This document shows positions 26,901 to 35,463 of a stretch of DNA of 39,213 nt, in pieces. The stretch spans positions 1-39,213 of the IMG/VR virus record IMGVR_UViG_3300042898_005059; one strand, given 5' to 3'. The notes beneath the pieces were generated by a model. That model saw only the letters and a list, made by a program, of their open reading frames with translations. It did not search any database and was not told the DNA's origin. The stretch comes from a virus. The stretch's first letter is position 1, and every line of letters begins with the position of its first letter. A program made the translations under genes and the position numbers.

Positions 26901-29900
26901 AGTCTAGAAGATCCCACAGTACTAAATCCCTATCTCAGCGAGTTAGCAGTCGGACAACTAATTTGGGTAGCCAAGGTCAATAACTATGACTGGGATGTCT
27001 ATAGAGTTTATGGCGTACCGGGCAAAGTCATTGAGGTTCGTGATAATTTAGATGGTACTGCTCAAGTCATATTCGATCAAAATCACAATTTGTTACAAAA
27101 TCAACAAGCTATTATAAAGTTCTTTGATCCTTCCATTGATGGGGTCTATAGAGTCCTGGCTGTACCTGCACCTAATGCTATTGTTATTGCCTACATATTT
27201 GTCAATATAAATCAAATATCTATATTTGGCAATGGCGTAGCATTTACTTTGAAAAGTGTTCGTGTTTCACAGCCCAGCGATATTATTAATACAGATTTTG
27301 CCGATGACTTGAATCTGGGATTTAAAATTTGGGTGTCTAATTCAACCTCACCCTGGGAAGTCTTAGAAAAACAAGAAGTCTTTGACGAAGATCAAACTAT
27401 TCGACCCGATTTGCCAGTACAAGATGGTCAATATGGAATCAGTGCTGATCAATCACAGCAAAACTTATTTACTTTAGTTGGTAGCCCAGGGTATTCAGTT
27501 GAGGGAGCGGTTTATACCTATGTGAAAAATAATTTTGGCAATTACATACCCAATAGTGTGTTAGAATGCTCTGCAGTTGGTACACGGGATTTTGGTAGAA
27601 GCGTCAGCATTGGCAACACAACTTTTAGTGCAGTGGGCGCACCACTTAGTGACATTAACGCAATCACAGATATGGGATTGGTCGCTGTCTTAGAAAAAAT
27701 ATCGGGGTCCAGCACTTTTGAATTTATACAGTTATTGTTACCCGAGCAAGATCTCGGAGACAGTGCAGAATTTGGTCACAGTATAAAAATCAGCCAGGAC
27801 GAAAAGTGGATGTATGTCGGTGCTCCGGGAATTAACGCGGTTTACGCATTTGCACAAATCCCTGTACAAAGACAAACTGTCAGTTACAAAACTGATGGTA
27901 GTACCGATACATATAACTTTGGTGATAGTATTGTTATAGATGAAACTAAACCTAATCAGATAGTCGTTATTTTAAATAATCAATTACTATTGCCGGCAAG
28001 CTATTCTCTAAGTGGCGGCGAAATTACACTGAATAGTACGCCGGCTGATAATTCGGTGTTGTCGATTACAAGAAAAAGTACCTATGAATTCGATGGCAAT
28101 GGTGGCTCTGTATACAATATAGGTGATTATCTCTATACTGCACAAAACATTTATTCATTTAGTGTATTGGTAGATAATGTTCTTCTGAGACCATTCGTTG
28201 ATTATACATTTAATACCACAACCAAAAACATTACCTTCTCGACTGCGAAAACTTCTAGTAACAAAATTATAGTTCGCAGCGGTAGTTACTATCAATATAT
28301 TGAAAAACTAGAACCACCAACACCTGTGGTAGGAGCTAGATTTGGTCATAGTATAGATTGCACATTAGACGGATCTCAAATACTAATAGGTGCAAAAAAT
28401 GATGATGTGGTAGCAGCTACCACTACAAATAATGCCGGTGCTGTTTATATCTTTGAAAGAAATATAGAAAGATTCACTGTTACAGATGTTGATCAAACTG
28501 AATATTCTACCACTGTTAATTTTGTTCAACCATTGACTGTTTCAGTAAATGGACAAAATCTGATCAATACTCAAGACAACATAGGAGGTCAATTTACTGT
28601 TATAGATTCCAATACTGTAGATATTGATTATAATTTCACTGTAGGTGATGTTGTTGAAATTTCGATCAATACATTTAATTTCTTACAAAAATTATCTCAG
28701 ACAACTCCACAGGAATTTGCCGAGTATGGATATTCAGTAAAAATCTGTAGCAATAGTTGCAGTGTGTATGTTGGTGTACCGGGAAATAACAGTGAATTAC
28801 CACAGTCGGGTATGGTAGAAAGAACTGTTAATCAAGCAAGAACTTATGGTACAATATCTTCAACAATAGCTAATCCTTCGCTGATATCTGGTAATAGCCT
28901 AAGAATTAATAACATTGATGTTGTTGTACCTGGGCTATGGGTAGGAGCCAACCCTTACACATTCCGCACTGTGGTATATACTTTATCGTCGGGCATTTAT
29001 AGCATATATCAGGCTCAACAAGATGTACCGGGCGGTACAGATATATCTGATTCTGATTATTGGAAATTAATAGATACAACTGCCTTTGGTTATATTATAA
29101 ACCTTATAGCATTCCGACATCAGGTCAATGCTGTTGTGCCAAATGTTTCTGCAGTATTATCATCTAATATACAAATTACCCCCAGTGGTTTAGATAGAAC
29201 TTATTCGATTGGTACAGCCTATCAGGATGTGGAAAGTTATACACCTTTGGTCTATGTCAACAATGTATTAAAAACTCTTAATGTCGACTATACATTGAAT
29301 CTCACAGCTAAAACTTTGACATTCACAACACCTCCCCCATCTACTGCTGATATAACAGTTGTAACTGGTGTATTGAGTTTCAATACCATAAATGAAACAT
29401 TAAATTATCTCAATAAACTTAATATCAGCTTGGGATTTGTCAATCCCGCGTCGGTATTTGACGCACTGGGTTTAGAAATATTTGTACATACTCAAGATAT
29501 TTACAGTCCACGGCCCTCAATCACTGCGAGATTCGGTGAGTCCATTTCGCTTAGTAATTCAGCCAGAACCTTAATAGTAGGTGCACCCAGAGATAGTGCC
29601 TATATTGTTAATATCTATGACAACGGGTTGACTTATTTTGACAGTAAAAAAACCACATTTTACAGTCAACCCACCGAAAGTGGTGCAGTATACAGTTTTG
29701 ATTTATTGGATACACAATCGCCTAGTGTAACTAATCCTAACCTGTTTGTCTTTGGGCAGATAATTGTACCAAATGTCTTGGAAAGTCTTGATCAATACGG
29801 CAAAGTAGTAAATTATGTTAATAACACATTATTAATAACAAGTCCAGGCAGTGATTTAGGGGACAGCGTTCTAAGTGAATTGAACTATGGTAAATTCATT

Positions 29901-32900
29901 ACATTCCTAAATGAAAATAGTAGTGCCGCTTGGGTTGTAATTAGAAGAGAAACACCAGTAGTAGACATAAGATTAATTAACAGTGTATTTGCTTATGATA
30001 TATTGCAAAGCGCCGAGGCTGAATACTTTGATTTTATTGACCCATTACAAAACAAAATACTAGGTGTGGCCAGGCAAAATATAGATTACATAGGTGCAAT
30101 AGATCCTGCTAGTTATAATGTTGGATCGATTAATAATTATGGAAGAAGGTGGGGTGCTGCTCAAGTTGGCAAAATTTGGTGGGATACTGCTAATACTAGA
30201 TTTGTTAATCCCAATCAAAATAATATTGAATATGCAGCAGCCAGATGGAGTCAATTATTTCCTGGCAGCACTGTTGAAGTCTATCAATGGACGGTAAGTC
30301 CTGTTCCACCTGCACAGTATACCGGTCCGGGCGTAGTTAAATCATTGGCATCATATACTGTAGTAACCGCAGTAGATTCCACAGGAGTATTAAGAACCAA
30401 TTATTTCTTTTGGGTTCGCGGTAATGAGTTTATCAATTATAATTTAGGAAAAACACTCAGCACTACTTCTATAGAAAGGTATATAGAAGATCCCAAGAGT
30501 TCCGGTATACCGTTTGTGGCATTTTTAAGCAGTAGTGCCACAGCGATTTACAACAAATTTGGGATTGTCAACGCTCAAGATACTATTCTGTCAATTGAAT
30601 ATGACAAGGAACTCAATGACAATGCCGTACATGTTGAATACGAGCTTATACCGCAAGATCGTGCAGATGGTTTCTTGAGTACAAATTTATATAGAAAACT
30701 TCAAGACAGTTTTTGTGGGGCCGATACTCAAGGCAACATAGTACCTGATCCTTTATTAAGACCAGCTAACAGATATGGAGTAAATTTCCGCCCCAGACAA
30801 AGTATGTTTATCAATCGCTTTGCAGCATTGCAAAACTACTTAACACGGGTCAATGAAATTTTAGCCCGATATCCAATTAGTGAAAATCGTAATTTCAGTT
30901 TGTTAAATAGCAGTGAACCTATACCATCAAGTAATTCCGGGGCATGGGACGATCGCGTTGCTGATCTAGAAGAACTTAGTTTTCAAAATTTATCAGCAGT
31001 ACCTGTGGGCTACAAATACCTAGTCGAAAGTAACAGCGAACAATTTGGTTTTTGGACAATAAATCAAGTAACTGCAGCAAAAACACTAGAAACTTTACAG
31101 TTGGTAAGAGTGCAGAGTTATGACACACCGAGATATTGGAGTTACATCAATTGGTATCAGCCCGGTTACAATAGTTCGATAACACCAGTTGCGGTGATTA
31201 ATTATGCCAGCGAGCTAGATTCATTGACCGTACCAGTTGGTAGCAGTGTCAAAGTCAGATTCAATGCTAACAATAAATTTGAAATATATCTGAGAACAGA
31301 AACAGGTTGGGTTAGGGTTGGATTACAAGATGGCACAATTGAAATTAGCCGTGCAATTTGGGACTATGCATTCGGTAAATTTGGTTTTGATGTTGAAGTC
31401 TACGATAGCCAATATTTTGATCAAGAACCGGTAACTGAAACTAGAAAAATCATACAGGCCATAAACGAAGAATTATTAATCGATGATTTATTGATTGAAA
31501 GAAATCGCTGTTTGGTATTAATGTTTAACTTTATCTTGTCAGAGTCGTTGGCTCCTCAGTGGCTTTTCAAAACCAGTTTAATTGATGTTGATCATAGAAT
31601 TCGGGAACTATTACCGTTTCAAATCTATAACAGAGATAATCAAGAATTTGTCATTGATTATATTCAAGAAGTTAAACCTTATCATGTGCAAGTTAGAGAA
31701 TTGAATTTGCTATATAATGGCTTTGATCAAGCTGGGTTGGCAGTTAACGATTTTGATTTACCTGCTTACTTTAAGACCAGTTTAGTAACACCAAAATTCG
31801 TCAGCCCGATACTTACCCCCTATACATTAAGTTCAGCAATAGGAACTGGATTAGCTAATCTAGACAGTGATACGCCCCCAGATTCGCAGTTGTGGACTAC
31901 ATTGCCCTATGTCTATTGGTTTGATAACTATAAACTCAGTTTAGAATCTGTGAATATTGTCAATGGTGGCACAGGGTATTTAATCCCACCTGAAGTGTCT
32001 GTAGTAGGGGATTGCATAACTCCTGCTGTGATTACAGCCAATATTAATATCTTAGGGCAAGTCAGCGAAATTGAAATACTAGACCCCGGCAGCGGTTATA
32101 CCAGCACCCCAACCATTGTAGTAACCGGTGTTGGTACAGGTGCAATGTTAACTGCTAACATGGGCAATCAGTTGATAAGACAAATCAAAACTACTATAAA
32201 ATTTGACAGATATCAGCATCAAAGCAATATAACTGATTGGCAGGCCGGTATTACTTATATTACTGGACAAAGAGTAAGATATGCCAACAGGGTTTGGCAA
32301 GCTACAGAAAACAATAGTTCTATGACATTTAATTTAGCTCAATGGACCAGTGTTTCTGCTAATGTTTTAAGTGGGGTAGATAGAACTCGTGGGTACTATG
32401 CGCCCACTGCTGAACAGTTTGGTGTTGATTTGAATTTATTAATGTCTGGAATAAGTTATCCTGGCGTACAAGTCTACGGTTTATTGTTTAACGATAATAT
32501 CACAGAGTTAGACACTGTGTATGAAAGCAGTTTCCTAGACAGTTATCTAGGAACAAGACTCAGTGATATCAATGTGGTAGGTGGAACATTTGTAGACACT
32601 TATAGTAGTCATGCACCCGAAGAGCTAGTTCCTGGCAGTATATTTGATACTTTGGATTTTAGAGTCTTTACAAGACCAGGAGCAGATTGGCAAGGCGATG
32701 GTCACGGTTTTCCTTTGAATTATATAAGATTCACTTATAATTCAGCAACATCAACTGAAGTAAGTTTTGCTAATCTAATCAATGACCCTATAGGAATAAT
32801 TGTATCTAATCAAACACAGCAAAGAGACCTTATATTAGGAGTTCATTACACTATAGATTGGGTAACTCAAACAGTTTCGATTGTGAATAATGTTAGTTTT

Positions 32901-34697
32901 CCTGCTGCCAGTAACGGTGATATAATTACAGTCTCCGTTTATGGTATAGGTGGTGGTAATCAGATCTTTAGACAGAGTTACAACGGTCAGCAAGTAGGCA
33001 ATCAACTAACTATTCCTGTACTTTACGACGAAATTGATGATTTAGTAATTTTTGTCAATGGCGAATTAACAACCGATTTTACTTATTCTGCAGATGTGGT
33101 GGGATTCACTGTGATTAATTTTGCAACAACCTATACTGCAGTTGATTACATTAGTATTACCGCACTTAGTGAAAGCTATTTTGCCGAAGGTATAAGTTGG
33201 TCGACACCGATTACTGAATACTTTACTGCAGATGGCTCAACTTTAAGTTTTATATTATCAGCTGACATGGGTGGCATAAATGCCGGTGTTGCCGTTGTTG
33301 AACGCAATGGTATCAGGGCCAGGCCTCCGGCCGGAGCAAGTTATATTGCCGACGGATCTAGTGCTTTTGCATTGCCTACTAGATTAGGATTTAATCAGAG
33401 CACCATTTCCGACAGTGATGTAGTGGTTTGGCTAAACAATGAATTACAAGTACAAGGGGTTGATTATATTGTAGAACCTTATGTATCTGACGAAGATCTT
33501 AGAGAGGTTATTTTTGCAGTCGAACCCAACGACGGAGATAGTATTTATATTGCAGTATTTACTGATGCTGATTATACATTTTCTGGATTGGGTACCAGTA
33601 CAGTTACTTTAGATTGGAATCCTAGTAGTAGTTTCTTACCTTTAACAGGTGATATCATATCAGTGATATCCTGGAACGACACACAACAACAGAATCTTTC
33701 AACCAAGGTCTATGTTGGACCAGTTACTACAGGTATAACAGTAAATCAACCCTATGATAGTACTCCATTCAGTTATGCCACAATATCGGGTGATCCAGGC
33801 AGTTACGATTATACCGAAGGCATTACACTTGTGGTTAATGATTTATTTTTAGATAAAGTCTATACTAAACCTGAAAGATTATGGGTAACTTTAAATGGCG
33901 ATAGACTTTTTTACGGTGCAGGATTTACTGTCAACGGTCAAGAATTAATTCTAACCTCGGGTGTAATTAGTGTAACTGATGTAGTAGTCATTACCGAAGT
34001 CACCGACTCTGTAACTCCGGATCACATGGCATTTAGAATTTTTCAAGATATGCGCGGATTACAATTAACATACAGAATTACAGAAAATTCAACTACTGAA
34101 TTGGCCTCTGCGGTCCTAGTAGACGATGACGAAATTACAGTTAAAGATGCCAGCAGATTAGAAATACCTAGCCCAACACAAAATCTCTTAGGTGTAGTAA
34201 CCATCAATGGCGAAAGAATTACCTACAGAGAGATTGATTTCAACTCAAATACAATCAGTGGATTAAGAAGGGGTACTGCCGGAACTGCTGTAGCAGCCCA
34301 TGCAGCAGATTCGATAGTGTATGATATGGGTATTGGTAATTTATTAGAAGCACAATATCAAAATAGACTGGTCCAAAGCACTAGTATCGGCGACGGATCT
34401 ACTATTAAATTTACGGCGGATGATATAGATTTAAATTACTATGCAGACAGTTCGGGCTTTATTGAACTAGCAGTCCGTGTATACGTGGGCGGAATTCTAC
34501 AGTCCGGAAATTATTTTATAAGCAATTACAATCCTATTAGCGTAGAATTCGATACTGCACCTGCCGACGGTCTGGAAGTTGTAATTGAAATTTTACAGGG
34601 ATTAAGCTGGTATGAACCCGGCCCCAATACCGCTAGCAATGGGTTGGCATTGCAAGAAACAGATACCACAGCGGCAAGGTTTTTTAGAGGATTCTAA
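20928..34697 (+). CDS. Giant multidomain baseplate-associated structural protein, 4589 aa
   Basis: One uninterrupted frame of 13.8 kb. The start MSFRTVDFLPEIFQTPINRQ and the segment SWDPFVDFDKFINFSQYYWL resemble large proteins that follow gp6 in T4-like marine phages, in the gp7/gp8 wedge position. Residues about 160-260 look cupredoxin-like (TIYLLRGGSYTFNV, then HKFWIQ). About 2185-2980 holds seven FG-GAP-like blades (VGAP or IGAK motifs). About eleven copies of a fibre module (pattern V-x-V-N-G-x-x-L then D-Y-T) lie at roughly 828, 1047, 2347, 2413, 2538, 2775, 3955, 4041, 4166, 4319 and 4516. Three stretches resemble CBM5/12 at about 1759, 2669 and 3768. A G-x-G-Y repeat pair sits near 3676-3750. 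Likely roles are the baseplate periphery and host-surface binding; this is inference. Confidence 0.85.
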   Translation: MSFRTVDFLPEIFQTPINRQFLSATLDQLTQEPEFKRTQGYIGRKIGPGVNPNDKYVIELDKIRSDYQLEPGVVSLREDRTKIKDVITYPGMVDALALQGANTSRLDRLWTSEYYSWDPFVDFDKFINFSQYYWLPNGPDAVDISSSAIPLTDSFDVTRTNRGYEFSGIAGNRPTIYLLRGGSYTFNVNQDPHKFWIQLEPGVNGTLSATPNISGRDILGVEDNGQSNGTVTFNVPQADAQQFYYDLPLLGSVDLLTTTLTYEDINNVYLDNFLAAYPSGIDGITSLDQKTIIFTTEQGWFESTRFDPLPQDPAFNGQVGSFDTTLYDQELEIPFEERYKVWRIVYNYDTDNQIYLTVEPYIPIAIFDKVDILFGAQWSSTQWYKNSDGFIEKIPLLSAIFNTLYYQDSTNPNFFGVIRLLESTDNDTIFIDNILGKPNYTSPTGVVFTNNLKVVFRGSVVPDSYQNNEYYVSGVGTAIKLLPVTDYITPETYIDSTEPNQPLIPDYLLMSLDSPSLNAWSRTNRWFHIDVINATAEYNNTVAVFDNNFRAKRPILEFRGGLQLFNNGTAAKQPVDIVDFVTTDAFSEVNGATSYQVDGYEFVNGTRVIFAIDNELDIRNKIYIVSFIEPTGDSSSEVILLTPAEDANVLVNNSVLGLNGQTEQGLTYWFNGLTWKLAQEKTQVNQAPLFDVFDLNGISYSDQDLYISSNFFGSKVFSYQPGEGSKDPVLGFPLNYLTLANVGDIVFDNNFYTQSFVYLKDKSSVTQNISNGILKEYSSRTDFVPRIGWQTAATRLQVYQQFRFVYDGSSTLLLDIAVKNQEIIDVPVVKIYIGEDFQVPGTFSYTTTENSTTITLNETGIPIGTIIEVQALSDQISEVGFYEVPNNLENNPFNENSSIFTLGTARQHYQSIAENLLDFQGSINGANNTRDLGNILPYGLIINQQSSPLSLAGYFLRSQQFNIFSALDYNSREYEKIKAQILNLAVTNDYTNLTIPEILNDILTELGFDKTSSQPFYWSDMLPFSNVYTETVYTWTPVSVNVFDTTQTYDFTSANYLGLLVYLNGVQLLRGSQYTVGIDSPTITVTAPLAVGDTITIREYQTTAGSFIPNTPTKLGLYPATEPEIYIDETYIEPTLVIRGHDGSITVAFEDFRDELLLEFEKRIYNTLKVDGNPIPLVATDVIPGQFRSTDYSIEEINEILASDFFSWVGWNKLDFRTQNYISSNKFTYNYSQSGNKLNNTSLDIGAWRGIYNYFYDTIYPNTRPWEMLGFSVEPSWWQSQYGLPPYTSGNLVLWDDLEAGLVRDPNGEYIIEKYARPGLTQVIPAGTEGQLASPFDSVVGSYSQNSFRLNWKFGDDGPVENAWRTSSSYPFSIMRLLALTRPAEFFTLFADRDLYRFDNTFDQYLLNDRYRLDANGVQVYGNGISKASYIDWIVDFNRQSGLDSTDILTEDLASLDVRLCYRFGAFTAKNLLQVFTEKSSPQSINSGLLLPDESYNLFLYKNVPFNQAIYSSVIVQKTNNGYSVYGYGTLKPYFEILASQNVGIPVAISAGGKTVNVSVSHSDTIIQIPYGFEYTTTSGVADFLISYGVRLQQLGFIFDDYENGYILNWQQMVKEFLYWDAQGWGVNSIINLNPLANKLVLETPLAIVDDISVQTQENLVLDQEKSPLTTKNLVVDRENNRFSLVPTNNQTINYISVNLVSYENIMVLDNRSIFADLIYDPATGARQDRIKISAVTSVNWNGQLNAPGFILNQDNIQDWTPLRKYAKGEIVKYKSLYYSAIDIIQPSETFNFNLWKRSDYTEIQTGLLPNLANKSNQLENSYNVYTANLERDQDLFSYGLIGFRPRQYMTALNLDDISQVNLYRQFLGTKGTVQAAEIFTFADLGKGVAQFDIYENWAIQKATYGANANRNYYEIQLNEADLNANPSTVQVIFPGQQTLANQSVQVGDIWKSSTLISNPDILTTRSNLPPDAGLPTAGFVNFNDVDITVFSLEDPTVLNPYLSELAVGQLIWVAKVNNYDWDVYRVYGVPGKVIEVRDNLDGTAQVIFDQNHNLLQNQQAIIKFFDPSIDGVYRVLAVPAPNAIVIAYIFVNINQISIFGNGVAFTLKSVRVSQPSDIINTDFADDLNLGFKIWVSNSTSPWEVLEKQEVFDEDQTIRPDLPVQDGQYGISADQSQQNLFTLVGSPGYSVEGAVYTYVKNNFGNYIPNSVLECSAVGTRDFGRSVSIGNTTFSAVGAPLSDINAITDMGLVAVLEKISGSSTFEFIQLLLPEQDLGDSAEFGHSIKISQDEKWMYVGAPGINAVYAFAQIPVQRQTVSYKTDGSTDTYNFGDSIVIDETKPNQIVVILNNQLLLPASYSLSGGEITLNSTPADNSVLSITRKSTYEFDGNGGSVYNIGDYLYTAQNIYSFSVLVDNVLLRPFVDYTFNTTTKNITFSTAKTSSNKIIVRSGSYYQYIEKLEPPTPVVGARFGHSIDCTLDGSQILIGAKNDDVVAATTTNNAGAVYIFERNIERFTVTDVDQTEYSTTVNFVQPLTVSVNGQNLINTQDNIGGQFTVIDSNTVDIDYNFTVGDVVEISINTFNFLQKLSQTTPQEFAEYGYSVKICSNSCSVYVGVPGNNSELPQSGMVERTVNQARTYGTISSTIANPSLISGNSLRINNIDVVVPGLWVGANPYTFRTVVYTLSSGIYSIYQAQQDVPGGTDISDSDYWKLIDTTAFGYIINLIAFRHQVNAVVPNVSAVLSSNIQITPSGLDRTYSIGTAYQDVESYTPLVYVNNVLKTLNVDYTLNLTAKTLTFTTPPPSTADITVVTGVLSFNTINETLNYLNKLNISLGFVNPASVFDALGLEIFVHTQDIYSPRPSITARFGESISLSNSARTLIVGAPRDSAYIVNIYDNGLTYFDSKKTTFYSQPTESGAVYSFDLLDTQSPSVTNPNLFVFGQIIVPNVLESLDQYGKVVNYVNNTLLITSPGSDLGDSVLSELNYGKFITFLNENSSAAWVVIRRETPVVDIRLINSVFAYDILQSAEAEYFDFIDPLQNKILGVARQNIDYIGAIDPASYNVGSINNYGRRWGAAQVGKIWWDTANTRFVNPNQNNIEYAAARWSQLFPGSTVEVYQWTVSPVPPAQYTGPGVVKSLASYTVVTAVDSTGVLRTNYFFWVRGNEFINYNLGKTLSTTSIERYIEDPKSSGIPFVAFLSSSATAIYNKFGIVNAQDTILSIEYDKELNDNAVHVEYELIPQDRADGFLSTNLYRKLQDSFCGADTQGNIVPDPLLRPANRYGVNFRPRQSMFINRFAALQNYLTRVNEILARYPISENRNFSLLNSSEPIPSSNSGAWDDRVADLEELSFQNLSAVPVGYKYLVESNSEQFGFWTINQVTAAKTLETLQLVRVQSYDTPRYWSYINWYQPGYNSSITPVAVINYASELDSLTVPVGSSVKVRFNANNKFEIYLRTETGWVRVGLQDGTIEISRAIWDYAFGKFGFDVEVYDSQYFDQEPVTETRKIIQAINEELLIDDLLIERNRCLVLMFNFILSESLAPQWLFKTSLIDVDHRIRELLPFQIYNRDNQEFVIDYIQEVKPYHVQVRELNLLYNGFDQAGLAVNDFDLPAYFKTSLVTPKFVSPILTPYTLSSAIGTGLANLDSDTPPDSQLWTTLPYVYWFDNYKLSLESVNIVNGGTGYLIPPEVSVVGDCITPAVITANINILGQVSEIEILDPGSGYTSTPTIVVTGVGTGAMLTANMGNQLIRQIKTTIKFDRYQHQSNITDWQAGITYITGQRVRYANRVWQATENNSSMTFNLAQWTSVSANVLSGVDRTRGYYAPTAEQFGVDLNLLMSGISYPGVQVYGLLFNDNITELDTVYESSFLDSYLGTRLSDINVVGGTFVDTYSSHAPEELVPGSIFDTLDFRVFTRPGADWQGDGHGFPLNYIRFTYNSATSTEVSFANLINDPIGIIVSNQTQQRDLILGVHYTIDWVTQTVSIVNNVSFPAASNGDIITVSVYGIGGGNQIFRQSYNGQQVGNQLTIPVLYDEIDDLVIFVNGELTTDFTYSADVVGFTVINFATTYTAVDYISITALSESYFAEGISWSTPITEYFTADGSTLSFILSADMGGINAGVAVVERNGIRARPPAGASYIADGSSAFALPTRLGFNQSTISDSDVVVWLNNELQVQGVDYIVEPYVSDEDLREVIFAVEPNDGDSIYIAVFTDADYTFSGLGTSTVTLDWNPSSSFLPLTGDIISVISWNDTQQQNLSTKVYVGPVTTGITVNQPYDSTPFSYATISGDPGSYDYTEGITLVVNDLFLDKVYTKPERLWVTLNGDRLFYGAGFTVNGQELILTSGVISVTDVVVITEVTDSVTPDHMAFRIFQDMRGLQLTYRITENSTTELASAVLVDDDEITVKDASRLEIPSPTQNLLGVVTINGERITYREIDFNSNTISGLRRGTAGTAVAAHAADSIVYDMGIGNLLEAQYQNRLVQSTSIGDGSTIKFTADDIDLNYYADSSGFIELAVRVYVGGILQSGNYFISNYNPISVEFDTAPADGLEVVIEILQGLSWYEPGPNTASNGLALQETDTTAARFFRGF

Positions 34698-34701
34698 TAA
34701 A

Positions 34702-34709
34702 GATAAATA
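34702..34709 (+). promoter_or_regulatory. Late promoter box (GATAAATA) after the giant gene
   Basis: GATAAATA, then 5 bases, then ATG 34715. Initiation at T4 spacing would fall on the A of that ATG. It could also serve the gene at 34858. Confidence 0.55.
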
Positions 34710-34714
34710 ATTAA

Positions 34715-34861
34715 ATGGAAAAACAGCAAAAAAATATTCAAAAACAGAAATCTGTTGAAAAAACAAATGCCAGACGAGATCATGCTGCATTAACTTTTTC
34801 TGGATATGTGAAAATTTTTGATCCAAATACTAAAAAAGTGTTTGTGGAGAAAAGGTCATGA
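34715..34861 (+). CDS. 48-aa protein, partial paralogue of the next gene product
   Basis: Starts MEKQQKNIQKQKSVEKT (basic, helical) and ends GYVKIFDPNTKKVFVEKRS. The last 17 residues match the start of the following protein (GFVKIHDPKSGEVFVEK) in 11 positions by my alignment. The stop overlaps the next ATG (ATGA). No Shine-Dalgarno is visible, and a late box lies 5 bases upstream. It is either a small coupled leader peptide or the remnant of a duplicated copy whose C-terminus was lost. The open frame, paralogous end and overlap argue for a real coding region. Confidence 0.6.
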   Translation: MEKQQKNIQKQKSVEKTNARRDHAALTFSGYVKIFDPNTKKVFVEKRS

Positions 34862-35463
34862 TTTTACCTATAAAATATAATATACAGGGATTTGTCAAAA
34901 TCCATGACCCCAAATCCGGGGAAGTTTTTGTGGAAAAAAAGAATGCTATTCATTATGAAAATATGAGTATCAGTTTGGCGCAAACACTGGCTAATCGTGA
35001 TATCGGTTATATTTACACAATGGCATTTGGAAATGGTGGTAGCAGTGTTGACCCCACTGGTGTGATTACATATTTGCCGCCTAATGTAACAGGACAAAAC
35101 ACAGATTTGTACAACGAAACATATTTTAAAATTGTCGACGATACTGCAGCAGCCAATTCAGATCCGGCCAATAATAAAATGACTGTGTTGCACACTTCTG
35201 GACAAGTATACACAGATATACTTGTTAGTTGTTTATTAGATTACGGCGAACCAGCCGGACAACAAGCGTTCGATAATAGTACTAATTTTAATGGAGAATT
35301 TGTCTTTGATGAATTGGGGCTTAAAGGATATACCGGTGATGGGCAAGCTACCCGTTTGCTAACACATGTAATTTTTCATCCGGTGCAGAAAAGCCTAAAT
35401 CGTCAGATACAAATCGACTACACCATTAGAATACAGACCTTAACGAATTTGAGTACAACATAA
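34858..35463 (+). CDS. Virion structural protein, 201 aa (baseplate or fibre associated)
   Basis: Conserved style with T4-like marine phages as I recall: GFVKIHDPKSGEVFVEKKNA, then IHYENMSISLAQTLANRD, then YTMAFGNGGSSVDPTG, then YLPPN, and a C-terminus of THVIFHPVQKSLNRQIQIDY. These relatives are usually labelled virion structural protein, without a known role. It is beta-rich, with no signal peptide or membrane segment. Preceding sequence GTGGAGAAAAGGTC gives a usable GGAG, and ATGA coupling to the 48-aa gene is likely. It lies between the giant protein and the tail fibre, suggesting a fibre-attachment or distal baseplate part. The function is not known. Confidence 0.8.
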   Translation: MILPIKYNIQGFVKIHDPKSGEVFVEKKNAIHYENMSISLAQTLANRDIGYIYTMAFGNGGSSVDPTGVITYLPPNVTGQNTDLYNETYFKIVDDTAAANSDPANNKMTVLHTSGQVYTDILVSCLLDYGEPAGQQAFDNSTNFNGEFVFDELGLKGYTGDGQATRLLTHVIFHPVQKSLNRQIQIDYTIRIQTLTNLSTT

